Program-made: the position numbers and the translations under genes | Shown here: piece by piece, positions 8,850 to 17,171 of the stretch | Numbering within the stretch: the stretch's first letter is position 1 | How the letters are laid out: each line of letters opens with the position of its first letter | Notes under the pieces: generated by a model | What the model was told of the DNA's origin: nothing | Database searches by the model: none | What the model saw: only the letters and a program-made list of their open reading frames with translations | Origin: an uncultured Collinsella sp. | GTDB lineage: Bacteria > Actinomycetota > Coriobacteriia > Coriobacteriales > Coriobacteriaceae | Length of the DNA: 64,000 nucleotides | Assembly: GCA_958437495.1 (NCBI GenBank) | Contig: CAUBOH010000007.1 | Coordinates: forward strand, 16,707 to 80,706 | Direction: 5' to 3'

Positions 8850-8858
8850 TGGTATAAT
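8850..8858 (+). promoter_or_regulatory. Extended -10 promoter of the 8891 gene
   Basis: TGGTATAAT is a perfect extended -10 element about 32 bases before the ATG. A TTGAAA at 8835-8840 is too close (12-base spacer) to be its -35 box. Confidence 0.7.
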
Positions 8859-8890
8859 ACCGTTTAAGAATCATCCGGAAGGAGCGACCG

Positions 8891-9328
8891 ATGAATACCA
8901 AACGATTTATCTTGAATGCACTTCTGACAGCAGCAATATTGACGCTCTTCGTCTTCTCGGACTTATACATGAATCACCCAAGATTTGGATATGCTTTATA
9001 CGCTGTGTTTTCCGGCGAAACAACTTACAACACCATAGGTTTCATTGACGCAATCTTTTTCTATGTAGTCGGCCCCGTATCAAGCGAACTGGTCGCTTTT
9101 CTTGTCTGCTTCAACCTGAATCTACAAAGCCAAACTCATTCAACGACTTCGGCCAAACAAGGAATCAATCTCTTCGTAATAATGATAATTCTGCAAATTG
9201 CGACAGTGTTGATTATCGCCCTGACCGCAACAAACATTTTGAAGTATGAGTTCGGATTCATCGCGAGCTGCCTGATGGCAATTGCCGCGGGTATAGCGTT
9301 TTCGTATACAACTCCGGCAAAGAAGTAG
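8891..9328 (+). CDS. Small membrane protein of unknown function
   Basis: I do not recognise this 145-residue protein. It has three or four hydrophobic helices: about 7-23 (ILNALLTAAILTLFVFSD), about 50-75 (GFIDAIFFYVVG onward), about 94-112 (LFVIMIILQIATVLIIALTA) and about 118-136. A hydrophilic Ser/Thr/Gln linker separates the second and third. The ribosome site (GGAAGGAG) and promoter are strong. Its base composition is clearly lower in GC than its neighbours, and it is transcribed against the surrounding genes, both of which suggest later acquisition. It lies between alaS and a permease gene with no operon partner. Confidence 0.75.
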   Translation: MNTKRFILNALLTAAILTLFVFSDLYMNHPRFGYALYAVFSGETTYNTIGFIDAIFFYVVGPVSSELVAFLVCFNLNLQSQTHSTTSAKQGINLFVIMIILQIATVLIIALTATNILKYEFGFIASCLMAIAAGIAFSYTTPAKK

Positions 9329-9343
9329 CTCGACTAACAGGGC

Positions 9344-10756
9344 CTATTTGGAATCCGAATCGTCCATAGAGCCGTCGATGCCGGTTTTGGTGTCGTCGTC
9401 CGAATCGGAATCGTCATCCTTGGCGAAGGGGTTCTTGAAGAAACCCGTCGCATCGGGCTGAAGACCCGACAGCTTAATCCAGGGATTCTCGAGCTCGGGC
9501 TTGGGCATAGCCTGGGCCTCGGGCGCGGTCTCGTTGCCGATGAGCTCGGACTCGTAAATGAATGTATCGTCTCCAAGCGCGTCATAGGCAGCGACCGGGT
9601 TGCCCTCGGCATCGCGATACGGCGTGCCCTTAAACACGGCGCCATCGTATGCCACAAGCTGGCGGCCGGTCTCGTTCTCAAAGTAGTAGACAAAGATGCC
9701 CTTGAGGGCCGCACACAGCGGAATGGCAATGATCATGCCAATGGGACCCATGAGCGCCGAACCAATAACGAGCGCCGTGAGGCTCATGATGGGATGCACC
9801 TGCACCGAGCTCTGCATGACCTTAGGCGAAATCACGTTATCGGTTACGTTTTGCGCGACCATCGTCACGATGAGCGTCCATAACGCCAACATGGGGCTGA
9901 ACATGAAACCGAGCACTGTGGCGATTGCAGCGCTCACCCAGGGGCCGACGACCGGAACCAAATGCATGATGCCGGTAAAGATAGCCATAAGCGCCGCATA
10001 CGGATGACCGATGATCATAAAACCGATAAAGGCGAGGAAACCGCCGCAGATGGACGTCACGACCATACCGCGCATGTAGCCGCCCACTGAGCGCGACAGA
10101 ATGGCGACCATAAAGCGGTACGAGGTCTCCTTTTCCTGTCCGATAATGGTGCAGATCTCGTGGTGCATGCGAGGGTAGTCGCAGGCCATCCAATAGGCAA
10201 GCACCAGGCCCAGGAAGATGACGAACAGCTGCGAGGCCGTGTTGGTAATGAGCGGGAATACACCGCGACCGAGCTCAGCAGCGATTTGCGAGACATACTT
10301 CGACGCCACGGTAACCAGCGAAGAAAGATTTTCGTCCAGATACTCCTTGAGCGGCGTGTTGTTGAGCGTCTTGGCGTGTGAGATCATCTCATTGAGGTCG
10401 CCGCCCGCAACGCGAAGCTGCGCGGGCAGACGGCTCAGGACTTCCATAATCTGGCCGAACAGAATCGGCGACAGGATGCAGACGACGCCGACGAGCACCG
10501 CCACAACCACGATGAGCGCGACAAGCGAACCGATGCCACGACCGACGCCGTGATGCTCGAGCCAGTTGGTGATCGGCGACATCACAAAAGCAATGATGGA
10601 ACCGACAGCGAGAAACTCGATAACCGGCGCTAGGATGCCCATAAGGTTAAAGATGACAGCGGCGATAACGATGCAACCGACGACGGCCCAAATGCGAAGC
10701 GTCAGAATGCGGGTATCGCGCAGCATGCGGTCGGATTGTTGGGGGTGCTCATTCAT
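9344..10756 (-). CDS. AI-2E family transporter (PerM/YdbO-type permease)
   Basis: A 470-residue polytopic protein. Two helices open the protein (about 17-60), followed by the long amphipathic insert (residues about 100-170) and a block of six helices typical of the family; the conserved region PVVGPWVSAAIATVLGF and the helix with SALMGPIGMIIAIPLCAALKG are present. Members export AI-2 or act as cation or peptide permeases, so the substrate is not predictable. The C terminus adds about 100 cytoplasmic residues ending in an Asp/Ser-rich acidic tail. Its ATG overlaps the sigma-factor stop codon (ATGA), so it is translated with the stress-sigma cluster. Confidence 0.88.
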   Translation of the reverse strand: MNEHPQQSDRMLRDTRILTLRIWAVVGCIVIAAVIFNLMGILAPVIEFLAVGSIIAFVMSPITNWLEHHGVGRGIGSLVALIVVVAVLVGVVCILSPILFGQIMEVLSRLPAQLRVAGGDLNEMISHAKTLNNTPLKEYLDENLSSLVTVASKYVSQIAAELGRGVFPLITNTASQLFVIFLGLVLAYWMACDYPRMHHEICTIIGQEKETSYRFMVAILSRSVGGYMRGMVVTSICGGFLAFIGFMIIGHPYAALMAIFTGIMHLVPVVGPWVSAAIATVLGFMFSPMLALWTLIVTMVAQNVTDNVISPKVMQSSVQVHPIMSLTALVIGSALMGPIGMIIAIPLCAALKGIFVYYFENETGRQLVAYDGAVFKGTPYRDAEGNPVAAYDALGDDTFIYESELIGNETAPEAQAMPKPELENPWIKLSGLQPDATGFFKNPFAKDDDSDSDDDTKTGIDGSMDDSDSK

Positions 10757-11544
10757 GAACGAATCATCACTCCGTCGGGGTCAATCTTGTCTTGAATCTT
10801 CTTAAGGGTACGGCGAAGCAGGCGCGAGACCTGCACCTGCGAGATGCCCAGCTTCTTGGCAATCTCAATCTGGGTCATGCCCTTTACAAAGCGCAGCTCG
10901 ATAACCTCACGCTCGCGCGGTGAAAAATCGCGAATGGCCTCCTCAATCACCAGGCGGTCATCGGTAAAGTCGAGCTCGTTGTCATCATCGGCATAGCGGT
11001 CGAGAATCGAAGGCGCATCGTCGGAATCGGACGCACCGGGGGCCTCGATGGGCACCGAGGTGTAGGCCGAGGACGATTCCATGGCTTCGAGTACCTCGTC
11101 GACGGTCACGCCCAGGTACTCGGCTATTTCCTCGACCTTGGGCGAACGCTGCAACTCATTGGTGAGCTTGTCGGTGGCCTGGTTGACCTTAGCCGAGAGC
11201 TCCTGCAGACGGCGCGGCACGCGCACGCTCCAGCCCTTGTCGCGGAAGTGGCGCTTAATTTCGCCCAGAATGGTGGGCGTGGCAAACGTGGTGAACTCTA
11301 GGCCACGCTCGGGGTCAAAACGGTCGATCGCCTTGAGCAGGCCCAGATAGCCAACCTGCATCAGGTCATCGAGCGGCTCACCGCGATTCTTAAATTTGTT
11401 GGCAAGAAACCTTACCAGGTTCATATGGGACATGACGAGCTGCTCGCGAGCATCCGGATCACCGGTCTCTTTGTAGCGACGAAACAACTCGCGGGTTTTC
11501 TCCTTGTCCCAAGCGGTCTTACCGCTCCGGGAACGTTCGGTCAT
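10753..11544 (-). CDS. SigB/SigF-type alternative sigma factor
   Basis: A group 3 sigma factor of 263 residues. Region 2 contains DDLMQVGYLGLLKAIDRFD and EFTTFATPTILGEIKRHFRD; region 3 has VRVPRRLQELS; region 4 ends with the helix-turn-helix MTQIEIAKKLGISQVQVSRL. An acidic insert (SDSDDAPSILDRYADDDNE) joins regions 3 and 4. This arrangement matches general-stress and sporulation sigmas (SigB, SigF). It lies directly after an RsbW-like gene, the usual anti-sigma position, and before a permease gene with which it overlaps by 4 bases. No anti-anti-sigma (RsbV/SpoIIAA) gene is visible. Confidence 0.92.
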   Translation of the reverse strand: MTERSRSGKTAWDKEKTRELFRRYKETGDPDAREQLVMSHMNLVRFLANKFKNRGEPLDDLMQVGYLGLLKAIDRFDPERGLEFTTFATPTILGEIKRHFRDKGWSVRVPRRLQELSAKVNQATDKLTNELQRSPKVEEIAEYLGVTVDEVLEAMESSSAYTSVPIEAPGASDSDDAPSILDRYADDDNELDFTDDRLVIEEAIRDFSPREREVIELRFVKGMTQIEIAKKLGISQVQVSRLLRRTLKKIQDKIDPDGVMIRS

Positions 11545-11545
11545 A

Positions 11546-11923
11546 TTAGATATCCGCCTTGAGGTCGAGGGAAAGCGTCAGGGGCGCCGAAGTCTTTTCG
11601 TAGGAATCGCAAACGCTCGCCAAAATGAGCTCGGCATACACGGCAGCCTGGTCATCCTCGTCAACAGCGGCCTGATCGCCAAAGGTAAAGGTCATGCCAA
11701 CGTGAGACACGTCGACATCGAACCTGATCGTAATATCATCGGAATCAACCGCCGTGCAGCCAAAGATAAAGGCCTCCTCGGCAGCCATACGGATGTCCTC
11801 GATGCGATCAACAGACATAGAGCACAGCGCACCAACGTTGGCGGCCGTCATACGCACCAGGCGGGCCAGACGTGGGTCACCGGCAACGGTCAGCGTAATG
11901 GGGCAGGTTGCTTCGCTACTCAT
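11546..11923 (-). CDS. RsbW/SpoIIAB-like anti-sigma protein with degenerate ATP site
   Basis: 125 residues, the right size and place for a GHKL-fold anti-sigma factor. The segment DRIEDIRMAAEEAFIFG (39-55) aligns with the N-box of RsbW (DLKIAVSEACTNAV), but the Mg-binding Asn is Phe54. The DxG box of the ATP lid is replaced by FTFGDQAAVD, and no GxGGxG motif follows. I infer an anti-sigma or scaffold that binds without being a working kinase, or a distant homologue. The ATG at 11921-11923 has GAGGAG and overlaps the end of the DUF948 gene; it stops one base before the sigma ATG. Confidence 0.65.
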   Translation of the reverse strand: MSSEATCPITLTVAGDPRLARLVRMTAANVGALCSMSVDRIEDIRMAAEEAFIFGCTAVDSDDITIRFDVDVSHVGMTFTFGDQAAVDEDDQAAVYAELILASVCDSYEKTSAPLTLSLDLKADI

Positions 11924-12506
11924 CACAGGACTCCTCGGAGGTCTGGGCGGGTGTGTAGGTGTAATACTGAGACGGCTTGCCAGCAGGCTTCTGACCATCA
12001 TCGTCGCCCGCGGCGGCCTCGTCCCCGGCTTCGCCAATCAGGACGCGCTCGGTCGGCTGCTCGGCTTCGGCCGCAGCGGAAAGTTTGCGCTCGGCGTCGG
12101 CCGCGGGAGCCTTCACCTTGTTAAAGAGTTTCTGCACGGCGCCGGCGGCGGAGTCGGTCACGCTCGACACGGCATTGCTGGCCTCGGCCATGCTGCCCGT
12201 AACCTCGGAAATATCGCGGACAACCGCCTCGACCTCGACGAGGTTGGAGGTAAGGGCATCGACGGCCGTCTTGCTCGACTTAAGCAGCGGCTCCATCTGG
12301 GCAAGTGCCGGCGTAAGCTCGTCGACAGCGCCGTCGAGTTTTGCCACCACCGGCTGCGCCTCGGCGATGGTGTTGTTGAGGTCGTTCACGGTCTTATTGA
12401 GCGAGTCGACAACGTTGCGGGTCTTGCGCAGGGTAAGCGCGAGTTCAACGATGGCCCACACGCCGGCAATGGCAAGCACCAGCAGGGCGATTTGAATGGG
12501 ACTCAT
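11916..12506 (-). CDS. DUF948-type membrane-anchored coiled-coil protein
   Basis: 196 residues: one N-terminal membrane helix (about 5-24, IQIALLVLAIAGVWAIVELAL), then a long heptad-rich stretch (25-140) with repeated Leu/Val spacing and few aromatic residues, then a disordered Ala/Glu/Asp-rich C terminus. This is the layout of DUF948 proteins, which are of unknown function and are often linked with general stress genes in gram-positive bacteria. It is first in the cluster with the RsbW-like, sigma and permease genes, overlapping the next gene by 8 bases. It may tether or sense envelope state for the sigma module; that is inference. Confidence 0.75.
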   Translation of the reverse strand: MSPIQIALLVLAIAGVWAIVELALTLRKTRNVVDSLNKTVNDLNNTIAEAQPVVAKLDGAVDELTPALAQMEPLLKSSKTAVDALTSNLVEVEAVVRDISEVTGSMAEASNAVSSVTDSAAGAVQKLFNKVKAPAADAERKLSAAAEAEQPTERVLIGEAGDEAAAGDDDGQKPAGKPSQYYTYTPAQTSEESCDE

Positions 12507-12601
12507 ACAAGCCTCCCGGAAAAATCGAAATACAGACGCTGTTCATGGTACCCCAAAGAAGGGGAAAGATACCCAAAGGGAATGTGCGTGGTGCCAATGA
12601 C

Positions 12602-13951
12602 CTACTTGGGCGCGTTACCGCTCCGGTCGCGTTCGCTTTGCTCCACACGCCACTCTTCCCAGCCGCGGCCCGCAGGCTGCCAGAACGCGCCGCGCTCCAA
12701 CCCCTCGGGCAAATAGCGCTGGTCGACCCAACCTTCAGGATAATCGTGCGGGTACTTGTATACACCGTACTCGTCGCTGCCGGGACGGTGACGATCGCGC
12801 AGATAGCTGGGCACCTCGCGCAAGCCGCTGCTACGGATATCGGCCAAAGCCGCATCGATCGAAGCCTCGCACGCGTTGGATTTAGGCGCCAGGCACACAT
12901 AGAGCGCAGCCTGAGCCAGGTTAATGCGGCACTCGGGATAGCCAATGACCTCGGCAGACTTAAACGCGGCATGCGCCACCAAAAGCGCCTGCGGGTCGGC
13001 GTTGCCAACGTCCTCAGAAGCCTGAATCATAATGCGACGGGCAATAAACTTGGGATCCTCCCCCGCGTCGATCATGCGCGCGAGCCAATAGATTGTGGCA
13101 TCGGGGTCGCTGCCGCGCATAGACTTAATAAACGCACTGATGATGTCGTAGTGCATATCGCCGTTTTTGTCATACGAAAAGCCGCGACGCGGGTTGGCAA
13201 TCTTTACGTCATCCACGGTGATGGGATAGCGCTCCCCCGCCGCCGGCGCTGGCGTTCCCTCGGTATCGGGACGCGTGACGGCGATCTCACTCGCAAGCTC
13301 GAGCGTCGTGAGCGCCGAGCGAGCATCGCCCGCGGCCAGCGTGCAGATGGTCTTAACCGCATCCTCATCGGCCGAGAACTTGCCGTTCAAACCCTGCGGC
13401 GCCTCGAGTGCACGCTCGATCAGCGTGGCGATATCCTCGTCCTTAAGATGCTCAAGCTCCACGACGCGACCGCGCGACAACAATGCCGAGTTGACCTCAA
13501 AGTACGGGTTCTCCGTCGTGGCGCCAATCATAATGACGGTACGGTTCTCAACCGCATGCAGCAAGGCATCCTGCTGCGACTTAGAGAAGCGATGAATCTC
13601 GTCGATGAAAAGAATGGTTCGACGGTCATAGGTATTCAGACGCGTCTTGGCCTCGTCAATCACGCGGCGCAAGTCCTTTACGGTGCCCGTCACAGCGCTG
13701 ACCTCGACAAACTCACTCTTAGTATGGTTGGCGATAATGTGGGCCAGCGTCGTCTTGCCCGTACCGGCCGGCCCATACAGAATCACACTCGACAGCACGT
13801 CATGCTCAATCGCGGCACGCAACCATGAGCCCTTACCGACGGCCTTTTGCTGGCCCACGTACTCATCGAGTGAATTGGGTCGCATGCGCACCGCAAGCGG
13901 TGCATTCTGAAAGGAACGCTCGCGCGTCGAAGCAGAAAAAAGGTCGTCCAT
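12602..13951 (-). CDS. rarA: Replication-associated recombination protein A (RarA/MgsA)
   Basis: A clamp-loader-like AAA+ ATPase acting at stalled replication forks. The 449-residue protein has Walker A LYGPAGTGKTTLA, Walker B ILFIDEIHRF, sensor 1 MIGATTENPYFEVN, sensor 2 region GDARSALTTLE, and the C-terminal tetramerisation domain (MRGSDPDATIYWLARMIDAG, RIMIQASEDVGNADP, YPHDYPEGWV). Several in-frame starts cluster at 13951-13969; ATG 13949-13951 begins the conserved part but none has a strong ribosome site. It lies just after the dGTPase-like gene. Confidence 0.93.
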   Translation of the reverse strand: MDDLFSASTRERSFQNAPLAVRMRPNSLDEYVGQQKAVGKGSWLRAAIEHDVLSSVILYGPAGTGKTTLAHIIANHTKSEFVEVSAVTGTVKDLRRVIDEAKTRLNTYDRRTILFIDEIHRFSKSQQDALLHAVENRTVIMIGATTENPYFEVNSALLSRGRVVELEHLKDEDIATLIERALEAPQGLNGKFSADEDAVKTICTLAAGDARSALTTLELASEIAVTRPDTEGTPAPAAGERYPITVDDVKIANPRRGFSYDKNGDMHYDIISAFIKSMRGSDPDATIYWLARMIDAGEDPKFIARRIMIQASEDVGNADPQALLVAHAAFKSAEVIGYPECRINLAQAALYVCLAPKSNACEASIDAALADIRSSGLREVPSYLRDRHRPGSDEYGVYKYPHDYPEGWVDQRYLPEGLERGAFWQPAGRGWEEWRVEQSERDRSGNAPK

Positions 13952-14011
13952 AGCCATCCCGTGCATCAATCAAAAAAGTTTTCCACGAACAGTATACCGA
14001 ATAAATACGAA

Positions 14012-15259
14012 CTACCGTTCGTTAATATAAGTACGGTGCGGAAACTTCAGACCGGGGAACAGCTTGCTTGCGAGCTCGCAGAAATAGCCATCCGTCATGC
14101 TCGCAATGTAATCCACCACGGTTTGGTCCTTATCGTCCTGCCATGCATAGGTACGGTCGTAGTAAGAAAGCTGCTGCTCAATGCGCGAAATGTGGTGCTT
14201 AAAGATGTAGGAGGACTCGTCTCCTTCGTTTATATCCTGCAGGCAACGGTCGTAGAGCTTTTCGAACGCCTCGCGCAGCTCCGCTTCGGAATCGCCTTCG
14301 ATGCCGCCCTTGCTATAGATCTTCTCGTAGTTCTCGCGCTTGGCCCGACGGATTTCCTCAAACAAGTCCTCGCTCATCTCGATACGCGGCTTGCCATAGC
14401 TGTGCTCAACGATATCGATGGAGGCATGCGTGAGGATCCAGCTGTTGTAAGCCCCGCCCAGGCCATCGTCAAAAGCGCCGGGTGACAGCAGGCCAGCCGC
14501 AATGGCGTCTTGGCGATCGCGCCCCACGTAGGCAAGGATATCCGAGATGCGAACGACACAACCCTCGAGCGTCATGGGGCGCAGGTGCTCAATCGCGCTA
14601 TAGCCCGTGGCGATGCAGTCCTCGACCGTCTGATCGAACTGGTCAAATGAGCTCATGCCCGAGAGCTCGAACACGCGTTGCTCGTACTCTCCGTTATGGC
14701 ATAACACGCCATCGAGCGTCTGGAGCGACACGTTGCGGCCGTACAGCGCGTCGAGCACGCGGACCGACTGCACGTTATGGAAAAAGAAGCGACCCGTGCG
14801 CTCGTGGTAGATATCGTTGAGAAATCGCTCGCCGGCATGGCCAAAGGGCGTGTGACCCAAGTCGTGGCCTAAGCCAATTGCCTCGATCAGGTCGCAGTTG
14901 AGCCCCAGAGCACGTCCGATATCACGCGCGATGCGCGAGACAAGCTGCACGTGCAGGCCGCGACGCGACAGATCATCGTTGCTGCGAAAGCTGAAAACCT
15001 GAGTTTTACCGGCGTATCGGGCGTACGCGGGCAGATGGAGAATCTTTTCGGCATCGCGCATAAAGGCCGGACGCATAAGCGTGCCTTGATCTGCGGCTCG
15101 ATCAACACGACGGATGACCTGGTCGTCACCGCATCGATAGGGATTAACGACACCCGAGGCGCGGTCGGCGGCAATACGCTCGACCAGATCGGGCGACAAC
15201 GCCGCGGGAATGCGATCCATGCGCGCCTTAATGGCGGCTGTCTCTTGATTAATTGCCAT
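14012..15259 (-). CDS. HD-domain dGTP triphosphohydrolase-like protein
   Basis: 415 residues with the dGTPase order: the N-terminal substrate region (DAEKILHLPAYARYAGKTQVF), metal-binding His-Asp in GLGHDLGHTPFGHAGE, a downstream His in FFFHNVQSVRVL, and the Asp region in RISDILAYVGRDRQDA. Members hydrolyse dGTP to deoxyguanosine and triphosphate, limiting dNTP pools. The C terminus (SYYDRTYAWQDDKDQTVVDY, MTDGYF) matches family ends. The ATG at 15257-15259 follows AAGGAGC; a frame extension to 15286 lacks support. Close to rarA on the same strand. Confidence 0.88.
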   Translation of the reverse strand: MAINQETAAIKARMDRIPAALSPDLVERIAADRASGVVNPYRCGDDQVIRRVDRAADQGTLMRPAFMRDAEKILHLPAYARYAGKTQVFSFRSNDDLSRRGLHVQLVSRIARDIGRALGLNCDLIEAIGLGHDLGHTPFGHAGERFLNDIYHERTGRFFFHNVQSVRVLDALYGRNVSLQTLDGVLCHNGEYEQRVFELSGMSSFDQFDQTVEDCIATGYSAIEHLRPMTLEGCVVRISDILAYVGRDRQDAIAAGLLSPGAFDDGLGGAYNSWILTHASIDIVEHSYGKPRIEMSEDLFEEIRRAKRENYEKIYSKGGIEGDSEAELREAFEKLYDRCLQDINEGDESSYIFKHHISRIEQQLSYYDRTYAWQDDKDQTVVDYIASMTDGYFCELASKLFPGLKFPHRTYINER

Positions 15260-15290
15260 GAAATGCTCCTTAGAAAGGACGCGCAATCGG

Positions 15291-15713
15291 TTACAGCGTG
15301 CAGCCCACGAACTCGATTATGGCAAATATCGGCACTAAAAACGGCAGCAATGGCAAGGAGCGCGATTTTGTGATGAGGCAGGCGACAGCAAGTGCAAGGA
15401 GCGAGGTAGCAAACGCAACGATGCCACCCAGAGGGTCGAGGGTGCAAAGGGCAAAGAGCGCCTTGGCATCTCCCATGCCGATACCTGGGGCATGACGAAG
15501 GCGCCGCCAGAGCGACTCAGTGAGCACGAGGGCAAGGTACACGATGACCGCGAGGCCGGCGTAGTCAAGTGCGATGTTCAGGCCATGATCAAGCCAGACG
15601 CCCGCAAACGCTGCCACGGCACAGACAGCGGCGAGCGCGTTTGGAAACCGCCGCTCACGGGCATCGATGAGCGCACCGGCAAAGGCGCACAGCCAAAACG
15701 GGATATAGAACAA
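15291..15713 (-). CDS. Type IV prepilin peptidase (A24), minimal form
   Basis: A 140-residue membrane protein with about five helices. The two catalytic Asp are visible: one in LIDARERRFPNAL (residues about 16-28) and one in GIGMGDAKAL (about 96-105), the GxGxxD hallmark of TFPP aspartic proteases. The N-terminal methylase domain of classical PilD is absent, as in CpaA-type Tad peptidases. The start appears to be TTG after AGGGGG. No pilin, Tad or com gene is nearby, so its substrate is elsewhere in the genome. Confidence 0.75.
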   Translation of the reverse strand: MFYIPFWLCAFAGALIDARERRFPNALAAVCAVAAFAGVWLDHGLNIALDYAGLAVIVYLALVLTESLWRRLRHAPGIGMGDAKALFALCTLDPLGGIVAFATSLLALAVACLITKSRSLPLLPFLVPIFAIIEFVGCTL

Positions 15714-15743
15714 CGAAACCCCCTCAACCTAGGGCCCAAACGC

Positions 15744-15785
15744 AAAAACCACCACAGAGGTGCCTGTCCCCTTTGTGGTGGTTTA
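15744..15785 (-). repeat. REP-like hairpin acting as terminator, copy 1
   Basis: 15-base arms 15746-15760 and 15770-15784 (one mismatch) with a 9-base loop. Read on the minus strand it is almost the same as the element at 23387-23429, including the core GGGGACAGGCACC. It begins 10 bases after the stop of the glycosyltransferase gene and ends in TTTTTG, so it can terminate that transcript. Confidence 0.8.
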
Positions 15786-15793
15786 GGTGATGG

Positions 15794-17089
15794 TTATTTG
15801 GCACCCTGCATAACTTCGTCGAGGGTGACGCTTACGGCATGCTGCGTCGGAACCCAGTCGACCTTGAGGAACAGCGCTGCCACGGTAATGGGGATATAGC
15901 TGAACATAAAGATCGGGAAGGTAAACAGGTTGGTCACCAGACGCCACTTTTGCGCGCAGTGAATGTGCTTGTACTCAAAGATGGTCGTGAGCAGCGCCAG
16001 GATAAAGAACGTCTGATACAGCATCACGAAGGTCATGATGAGCGACGCGGCACAGGCCTGCATCTCGACCTCGGTGGCCAAAAAGCCGTGCGAAAGGCCA
16101 CCCACAATCAGGAACGTGGCATTGGCGAGCATCGAGATCAACGATAGCAGCATACCCGGGGCGATCGTCATAAACATGTCGTAGGCGGCAAAGCGATGGT
16201 AGCGAAAGGTCGACTTGACCAGGTGCTTACCATACGTAAAGAACACCTGGTAGAAGCCCTTAGTCCAGCGCATGCGCTGCTTCCAGGAAGCCTTAAACGT
16301 CACGGGCTGTTCGTCAAAAAACTCCGCCGGTGCATAACCGATGCGGATGCCATGGATGGCGCAGAACGTGGTGAACTGAATGTCCTCAGTCAGCGTGTGG
16401 AACTGCCAGCCGTGCATGCCTTCGATCACGCTGGCTGAAATGAGATAGCCCGAACCCGAGACAGCGCAGGAAGTCTTGCAGATGTTACGCGCATTATTAA
16501 GGAAGCGCGCCTCGCGCAGATACCACGTAGCATTAGCTGCCGAAATCCAGGAGCTGCCGAAGTTTTTGGAGTTGCGATAGCTCGTGACCACATGGAAGCC
16601 CTGGTCAAAGGCATCGTTCATCTTGGACACGTAATCGCGGGAAATGACGTTATCGGCATCGAAAATAAAGTAGCCCTCAAAGGTATCGGGATACTCGTTA
16701 AGGATACGGTCAAAGCCAAAGTCCATGACCCAGCTCTTGCCCTTGCGAGCAAGGTCATTACGCTCGTAGACAATGGCGCCGGCCTCGCGCGCAAGCTGCG
16801 CCGTGTTGTCAGTACAGGCATCGGCGACCACAAAGACCTCGATAAGCTCGGACGGATAATCCTGGTCCTTGATAGAGCGAACGAGGTTGGCAATCACGGC
16901 CTCCTCGTTATGGGCCGCGATAAAGAAGGCGTAGCGATGAAGCTTTTTGGCCTTAGGGGGAGCGACCTCGCCACGAAGGGCGCCGATGATAAAGAAGACC
17001 ACCTGGTACAAGAAACAGACCGTAAGCAACGTAACCACGATCTGATTGAAGATCACGATGGGCGTGTTGGTTTGTAAAAAGGCGAGCAT
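15794..17089 (-). CDS. Membrane-bound family 2 glycosyltransferase
   Basis: A processive-type GT2 of 431 residues: an N-terminal helix (about 12-37), a cytoplasmic GT-A domain with AAHNEEAVIANLVRSI, VVADACTDNTA, the DxD-like FDADNVIS and the acceptor/processivity motif QRMRWTKGF, then four helices (about 285-415). The layout resembles hyaluronan/cellulose/poly-GlcNAc synthases. The sugar is not predictable and no polysaccharide cluster surrounds it. The frame is closed by a REP-like terminator. Confidence 0.85.
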   Translation of the reverse strand: MLAFLQTNTPIVIFNQIVVTLLTVCFLYQVVFFIIGALRGEVAPPKAKKLHRYAFFIAAHNEEAVIANLVRSIKDQDYPSELIEVFVVADACTDNTAQLAREAGAIVYERNDLARKGKSWVMDFGFDRILNEYPDTFEGYFIFDADNVISRDYVSKMNDAFDQGFHVVTSYRNSKNFGSSWISAANATWYLREARFLNNARNICKTSCAVSGSGYLISASVIEGMHGWQFHTLTEDIQFTTFCAIHGIRIGYAPAEFFDEQPVTFKASWKQRMRWTKGFYQVFFTYGKHLVKSTFRYHRFAAYDMFMTIAPGMLLSLISMLANATFLIVGGLSHGFLATEVEMQACAASLIMTFVMLYQTFFILALLTTIFEYKHIHCAQKWRLVTNLFTFPIFMFSYIPITVAALFLKVDWVPTQHAVSVTLDEVMQGAK

Positions 17090-17171
17090 ACAGGCTCCCG
17101 GGAACGCGTAACGTAGACAACCGTATATCTTACCGCAGGCTTACCGAGTTCAAGAAACCACCTAAAACTGA

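Noticed and set aside
6659..8857. 732-codon plus-strand frame over alaS
   Set aside because: Antisense of alaS with no recognisable domains.
8835..8858. TTGAAA/TATAAT as a standard promoter
   Set aside because: The spacer is only 12 bases; the extended -10 alone explains the promoter.
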